Under the pieces are notes generated by a model, which was given only the letters and a program-made list of their open reading frames with translations, had not been told where the DNA came from and made no database searches. 9,236 nucleotides of DNA, from assembly GCA_027482795.1 (NCBI GenBank), contig JAIXVS010000109.1:1-9236 (forward strand), written 5' to 3'. Below, in pieces: positions 6,217 through 9,236 of the stretch. The DNA comes from Rhodobacter sp. GTDB lineage: Bacteria; Pseudomonadota; Alphaproteobacteria; Rhodobacterales; Rhodobacteraceae. A program made the position numbers and the translations under genes. How positions within the stretch are numbered: the stretch's first letter is position 1; each line of letters opens with the position of its first letter.

Positions 6217-7557
6217 ATGCGTTTGTCCCGCTACTTCCTGCCCGTTCTAAAAGAAAACCCTGCCGAGGCGCAGATCGTCTCGCACCGCTATATGCTGCGC
6301 GCGGGGATGATTAAGCAGCAGGCGGCGGGGATTTATTCTTGGCTGCCCTTGGGCCTGCGCGTCTTGAACCGCATTCAGGCGATTGTGAATGAGGAGCAAA
6401 TCCGCGCGGGTCACATTCCCCTGCTTATGCCCACCCTGCAACCCGCCGATCTGTGGCGCGAATCTGGCCGCTATGACGACTACGGCCAAGAAATGCTGCG
6501 CATCACGGATCGCCAGAAACGCGAAATGCTGTATGGCCCCACGAATGAGGAGATGATCACCGACATCTTCCGCGCCCATGTCACCAGCTATAAAGACCTG
6601 CCGCTGACCCTGTATCACATCCAATGGAAATTCCGCGATGAGATGCGCCCAAGGTTCGGCGTGATGCGGGGCCGCGAGTTTCTGATGAAAGACGGCTATA
6701 ATTTTGACATCGACAAAGACGCCGCCCTGCACGCCTATAACCGCCATATGGTGTCTTACCTGCGCACCTACGAACGCATGGGCCTAACGGCCATTCCCAT
6801 GCGCGCGGCAAGCGGCCCCATTGGCGGCGACAACACCCACGAATTTCTGGTACTGGCCCAAACGGGCGAGTCTGAGGTGTTCTATGATGACCGCGTGACC
6901 GCCCTAAAACTGGGCGCACGCGAGGTTGATTATGACGACCGCGCAGCTGTGGCCGATGTCTGCGCCGAGTTTACAACCCTGTACGCCCGCACCGATGAAA
7001 CCCATGACGAGGCGGCGTTTAACGCCGTGCCAGAGGCGCACCGCAAAGTCGGGCGCGGCATTGAAGTGGGGCAGATTTTCTACTTCGGCACCAAATATTC
7101 GGAATCGATGGGCGCGAACGTCGTCACCCCCGATGGGGCCAAAGTGCCCGTTGAAATGGGCAGCCATGGCATTGGCGTGTCGCGCCTTTTGGGCGCGATT
7201 ATCGAGGCCAGCCACGACGACAAAGGCATCATCTGGCCCGAAGGCGTCACCCCCTTCCCCGTGGGCATTGTGAACCTGAAACAAGGCGACGCTGCGGCGG
7301 ATACGGCCTGCATGGGGCTATACAAAGCCCTCACCGCCGCAGGCCTAGAACCCCTATATGATGACCGCGACGAGCGCGCAGGGGCCAAATTCGCCACAAT
7401 GGATTTGATCGGCCTGCCGTGGCGCATTACCGTGGGGCCAAGGGGGCTGGCGAATGGGGTGGTGGAACTGACCTCCCGCCGCACGGGGGAGTCAGAGGAG
7501 ATGACGCCTGAGGCGGCTGTGGCGCGGGTGGAGGAGATTTACGCGGGGCATCGGTAA
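6217..7557 (+). CDS. proS: Prolyl-tRNA synthetase, short alphaproteobacterial type
   Basis: It charges tRNA-Pro with proline using ATP, in the cytoplasm. The 446-residue class II synthetase has the N-terminal RYFLPVLKENP start, motif 2 around FRDEMRPRFGVMRGREF (139-155), and motif 3 GSHGIGVSR (315-323). A C-terminal anticodon-binding domain spans about 340-446. E. coli ProS has 572 residues because of a roughly 180-residue editing (INS) domain between motifs 2 and 3. Here only a short, divergent linker is seen between about 224 and 280, so cis editing of Ala-tRNA-Pro is absent. In such organisms editing is usually done by a free-standing ProXp/YbaK-like protein, not present in this window. 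The start ATG has GAGG (6206-6209) seven nt upstream. The gene is divergent from the RNase-like gene and appears monocistronic, since a REP-like element follows directly. Confidence 0.97.
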   Translation: MRLSRYFLPVLKENPAEAQIVSHRYMLRAGMIKQQAAGIYSWLPLGLRVLNRIQAIVNEEQIRAGHIPLLMPTLQPADLWRESGRYDDYGQEMLRITDRQKREMLYGPTNEEMITDIFRAHVTSYKDLPLTLYHIQWKFRDEMRPRFGVMRGREFLMKDGYNFDIDKDAALHAYNRHMVSYLRTYERMGLTAIPMRAASGPIGGDNTHEFLVLAQTGESEVFYDDRVTALKLGAREVDYDDRAAVADVCAEFTTLYARTDETHDEAAFNAVPEAHRKVGRGIEVGQIFYFGTKYSESMGANVVTPDGAKVPVEMGSHGIGVSRLLGAIIEASHDDKGIIWPEGVTPFPVGIVNLKQGDAAADTACMGLYKALTAAGLEPLYDDRDERAGAKFATMDLIGLPWRITVGPRGLANGVVELTSRRTGESEEMTPEAAVARVEEIYAGHR

Positions 7558-7560
7558 CTT

Positions 7561-7634
7561 GTAGGGTCCGTGATTTCACGCACCATTGTGAACGGGAGGC
7601 GCGGCCAGATCGTGCGCGGCCGCACGCACCCTAC
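7561..7634. repeat. REP-like imperfect inverted-repeat element after proS
   Basis: The outer arms GTAGGGTCCGTG (7561-7572) and CACGCACCCTAC (7623-7634) pair at 11 of 12 positions. Two smaller hairpins sit within or across the arms: 7565-7573 with 7576-7584 (8 of 9 pairs, 2-nt loop), and CGTGC (7611-7615) with GCACG (7622-7626) around a 6-nt loop. The element begins three nt after the proS stop and fills half of the 141-nt spacer. This shape is typical of dispersed intergenic palindromic repeats, which can also act as transcription terminators or mRNA stabilisers. No T-run follows. The remaining spacer to 7698 is C-rich with no evident promoter. Confidence 0.6.
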
Positions 7635-7698
7635 CCCCACCACCCCCTAGCGCCCAGCCCCACTCCCTGCGATACTGCACCAAACAACGGGGCACCCC

Positions 7699-8220
7699 AT
7701 GCTGCAAAAACTCATCCTCATAGCCTCTCTCGCCACGGGCGTTGCAGGTAGTCAGTTCCCCGAATTCAGTCAGCAATACCTTCAACGCCTTGGCGGGCAG
7801 TATGATGCCCTGTCCCAAATCGCCGCTGACTTTGACGCATCCGCCGCCAAGGCGGGGCTGACCCGCGATGCGGCGCTGGCGCAGATCAAAGGCAGCACCT
7901 TTCAAGATGCCCACCGCGAAGATATGGCCCGCGCCTTTGCGCGGCTGGACACTGTCACCGCCGATCTGGCCCTACTCCGCGCCGCCAGCCCGCTGGAACG
8001 CATGGCCTTTCCCCACCGCTTTCGCGACAGCGAAACCTTTGCCGCCACTTGGGCCGATTTCCGCCCCGCCATGCCCGTCACCATCGAGGGGGCCTATGCC
8101 ACAGGCATCGGCTTTCTGGCGGGGCTTTTGGGCCTAAGCGGCCTTGCCTCGGCCCTGCGCTGGCCATTTCGCCGCCGCGCAACTTTGGCAGTCCCCGCGG
8201 GAAAGCAGTCCAACCTATAG
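7699..8220 (+). CDS. DUF2937-like membrane protein
   Basis: This 173-residue protein has an N-terminal hydrophobic segment (about 3-17) and a C-terminal transmembrane helix (about 132-152), followed by a positively charged tail (RWPFRRR, 154-160). The segment between them is soluble and mostly helical-looking (about 20-128). The SQFPEFSQQYLQRLGGQ stretch (18-34) and GLTRDAAL (53-60) resemble the DUF2937 family as I remember it; this could not be searched. With two membrane anchors and a basic C-terminal end, the middle region probably faces the periplasm. No enzymatic motif is visible and the function is unknown. The ATG is preceded only by a weak purine-rich ACGGGG. It lies 141 nt after proS with a repeat element between, so co-transcription with proS is uncertain. 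Confidence 0.78.
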   Translation: MLQKLILIASLATGVAGSQFPEFSQQYLQRLGGQYDALSQIAADFDASAAKAGLTRDAALAQIKGSTFQDAHREDMARAFARLDTVTADLALLRAASPLERMAFPHRFRDSETFAATWADFRPAMPVTIEGAYATGIGFLAGLLGLSGLASALRWPFRRRATLAVPAGKQSNL

Positions 8221-8247
8221 TTGAGAATCCCCCAACCTCGCAGAATC

Positions 8248-8275
8248 AGGGAGAAATTTCAAAAAAATTTCCCCT
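8248..8275. terminator. Hairpin after the DUF2937-like gene, possible weak terminator
   Basis: The left arm 8248-8259 and right arm 8265-8275 form an 11-bp stem with one bulged A (8252) and a 5-nt loop. AGGG and CCCCT form the base and AAATTT pairs the tip. It lies 28 nt after the stop codon. Only a broken T-run (TTGATTTT, 8281-8288) follows, so termination would be inefficient. The placement between two same-strand genes fits a terminator for the upstream one. Confidence 0.4.
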
Positions 8276-8294
8276 AAAGATTGATTTTCCGCAC

Positions 8295-8348
8295 TGGACA
8301 GTCAACTGGCCAGAAGCTTAGGATAGGGTATCGATGCACCGGAAAGGA
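8295..8348 (+). promoter_or_regulatory. Candidate sigma-70 type promoter and ribosome binding site of the PDZ/acidic-repeat gene
   Basis: TGGACA (8295-8300; 5 of 6 to TTGACA), an 18-nt spacer and TAGGAT (8319-8324; 4 of 6 to TATAAT) would start transcription near 8331 with a short leader. GGAAAGGA (8341-8348) lies five nt before the ATG at 8354 and is a convincing ribosome binding site. The upstream hairpin at 8248-8275 would insulate the gene, which supports an own promoter here. Confidence 0.4.
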
Positions 8349-8353
8349 CCGTT

Positions 8354-9211
8354 ATGCAAAATACTCCCAATTCAAAAATTTCCACCGCGCGCCTGCTGGC
8401 TATTGGCACGGCATTTGCCACCTTGGCTTTGCCCACCGCAGCCGCCGCGATGCCCGCCCCCTATGTCAGCCGGTCATTGGACGCGGTTCTGATCCCCGTC
8501 GATGACGAAGTGCGCGGGGCCTTTGGCCTGTCTGCCACCGATAAGGGCGTCATGGTTTTGGCCACTGCACCAGGCGGTGTTGCCGAAGCAGCGGGCGTTC
8601 TGCCTGGGGATGTCATCGCCACCGCTTACGGCAAACCAGTGCAATCGCCCATCGATCTGGACGAAATCGTGTATTACTGGATCAACCAAGGCAATACCGA
8701 TTTCGGCTTTGACGTGTGGTCGGGCGGCGTGGCGCAATATTACACCAGCGTCATCACCCTTGAATCCTATACCGAAGTGATCGATGTGACGACGGTTTCA
8801 AGCTGGAGCAGCTATTCTTCGGAAAGCTTTAGCTATGAAGAATACACCAGCGAATACAGCGAAGAAATCAGCGAATCTTATGAATCGTCCGAAAGCCTGA
8901 TTGAAGAGACGACCAGTTCAGAAGAATTCGCAGCCGAGCAATCGGAAGAATCTTCGGAAGATGATGCAAGCGCAGATGACGCTGCCGATGAAGGCGGCGA
9001 TGACGCTGCAGATGACGCTGCCGATGAAGGCGCAGATGATGCTGGCGACGAAGGCGGCGATGATGCTGGTGACGAAGGCGGCGATGACGCTGGTGACGAA
9101 GGCGGCGATGATGCTGGTGACGAAGGCGGCGATGACGCTGGCGACGAAGGCGGCGATGATGCTGGCGGCGATGACGGCGGCGATGATGCTGGCGGCGATG
9201 ACGGCGAATAA
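8354..9211 (+). CDS. Exported PDZ-domain protein with acidic tandem-repeat tail
   Basis: The 285-residue protein has four parts. (1) A Sec signal peptide: K8/R13, hydrophobic 14-27, likely cleavage after A32 in TAAAA. (2) A PDZ domain at about 40-125, with GVMVLATAPGGVAEAAGVLPGD (65-86) and FDVWSGG, the classic bacterial PDZ strand-helix pattern. (3) A Ser/Glu/Tyr-rich linker (about 148-203). (4) An Asp/Gly/Glu/Ala tail (204-285) with five DEGGDDAG octapeptides (232-271). No protease, catalytic triad or membrane anchor is visible, so it is not a HtrA or C-terminal processing protease. It is probably soluble in the periplasm or secreted, strongly negatively charged and disordered after residue 148. 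A PDZ domain usually binds exposed C termini or hydrophobic peptides; an adaptor, chaperone-like or cation-binding role is only inference. The start is supported by GGAAAGGA five nt upstream. I do not recognise a named family for the whole architecture. Confidence 0.85.
   Translation: MQNTPNSKISTARLLAIGTAFATLALPTAAAAMPAPYVSRSLDAVLIPVDDEVRGAFGLSATDKGVMVLATAPGGVAEAAGVLPGDVIATAYGKPVQSPIDLDEIVYYWINQGNTDFGFDVWSGGVAQYYTSVITLESYTEVIDVTTVSSWSSYSSESFSYEEYTSEYSEEISESYESSESLIEETTSSEEFAAEQSEESSEDDASADDAADEGGDDAADDAADEGADDAGDEGGDDAGDEGGDDAGDEGGDDAGDEGGDDAGDEGGDDAGGDDGGDDAGGDDGE
8972..9031 (+). repeat. Duplicated 24-bp block in the acidic tail
   Basis: Two identical 24-bp copies at 8972-8995 and 9008-9031 encode ADDAADEG, separated by 12 nt of related sequence (GDDA). 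They precede the regular octapeptide array and look like an older, partly scrambled part of the same repeat expansion. Confidence 0.85.
9047..9166 (+). repeat. Five 24-bp in-frame tandem repeats encoding DEGGDDAG
   Basis: Units start at 9047, 9071, 9095, 9119 and 9143. They differ only by synonymous changes: the sixth codon alternates GAT, GAC, GAT, GAC, GAT and the last codon is GGT in units 1-3 and GGC in units 4-5. Units 1 and 3 are identical, and units 2 and 4 differ at one base, indicating a 48-bp higher-order unit. The array continues into degenerate GGDDG/GGDDA copies up to the stop. Confidence 0.95.
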
Positions 9212-9236
9212 GCCTAGCGTTCTGTCATACACAACA

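Noticed and set aside
9047..9166. Regular repeats that could suggest a CRISPR array
   Set aside because: The 24-bp units are contiguous with no spacers, in frame with an exported protein, and vary only at synonymous positions.
9047..9208. Gly/Asp-rich repeats as RTX calcium-binding nonapeptides
   Set aside because: The period is eight residues (DEGGDDAG), not nine, and the GGxGxD pattern with a hydrophobic position is missing, so it is not an RTX beta-roll.
8918..9232. A 104-codon minus-strand frame encoding a very hydrophobic, membrane-like repeat protein (Ile/Ala/Val rich)
   Set aside because: It is the antisense reading of the Asp/Gly/Glu/Ala codon repeats: GAT/GAC/GGC read backwards give Ile, Val and Ala codons. 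It begins at a GTG without a ribosome binding site, and the sense frame has signal peptide, PDZ domain and good start signals.

Overview
The window is about 60% or more GC by eye and packed with genes. It looks like a chromosomal segment of an alphaproteobacterium, most likely of the Rhodobacterales/Rhodobacteraceae. The pointers are a short prolyl-tRNA synthetase without the editing insertion, an HdaA-type DnaA-like protein, a DUF2937-like protein, and the gene order AI-2E-family permease - hdaA - ppk - ppx. The taxonomic call is inferred from gene content and was not tested by a search.

Layout. Minus strand, read right to left: a membrane-anchored Zc3h12a/NYN-type RNase-like protein (6096 to 5185), then an AI-2E-family transporter (5103 to 4021), hdaA (4011 to 3310), polyphosphate kinase ppk (3264 to 1102) and exopolyphosphatase ppx (1121 to beyond the left edge). 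The last four are tightly packed: a 9-nt gap, a 45-nt gap, then a 20-nt overlap. They probably form one transcription unit. Plus strand, left to right: proS (6217-7557), a REP-like inverted-repeat element (7561-7634), a DUF2937-like membrane protein (7699-8220), and an exported PDZ protein with a long acidic tandem-repeat tail (8354-9211). A 120-nt divergent spacer (6097-6216) separates the two transcription directions and contains a 9-bp perfect inverted repeat.

How the genes may work together. Ppk makes polyphosphate from ATP and Ppx breaks it down, so the operon carries both halves of polyphosphate turnover, with a replication-initiation regulator (HdaA) upstream. proS is a translation housekeeping gene. 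The RNase-like gene, the DUF2937-like gene and the PDZ/acidic-repeat gene have no established role here.

Most of the window is ordinary core genome, and no defence system, mobile element or CRISPR array is visible. The less explained parts are the secreted PDZ protein with its Ser/Glu/Tyr-rich linker and 24-bp in-frame tandem repeats, the membrane-tethered Regnase-like protein with an inverted repeat just before its ribosome binding site, and the REP-like element after proS.
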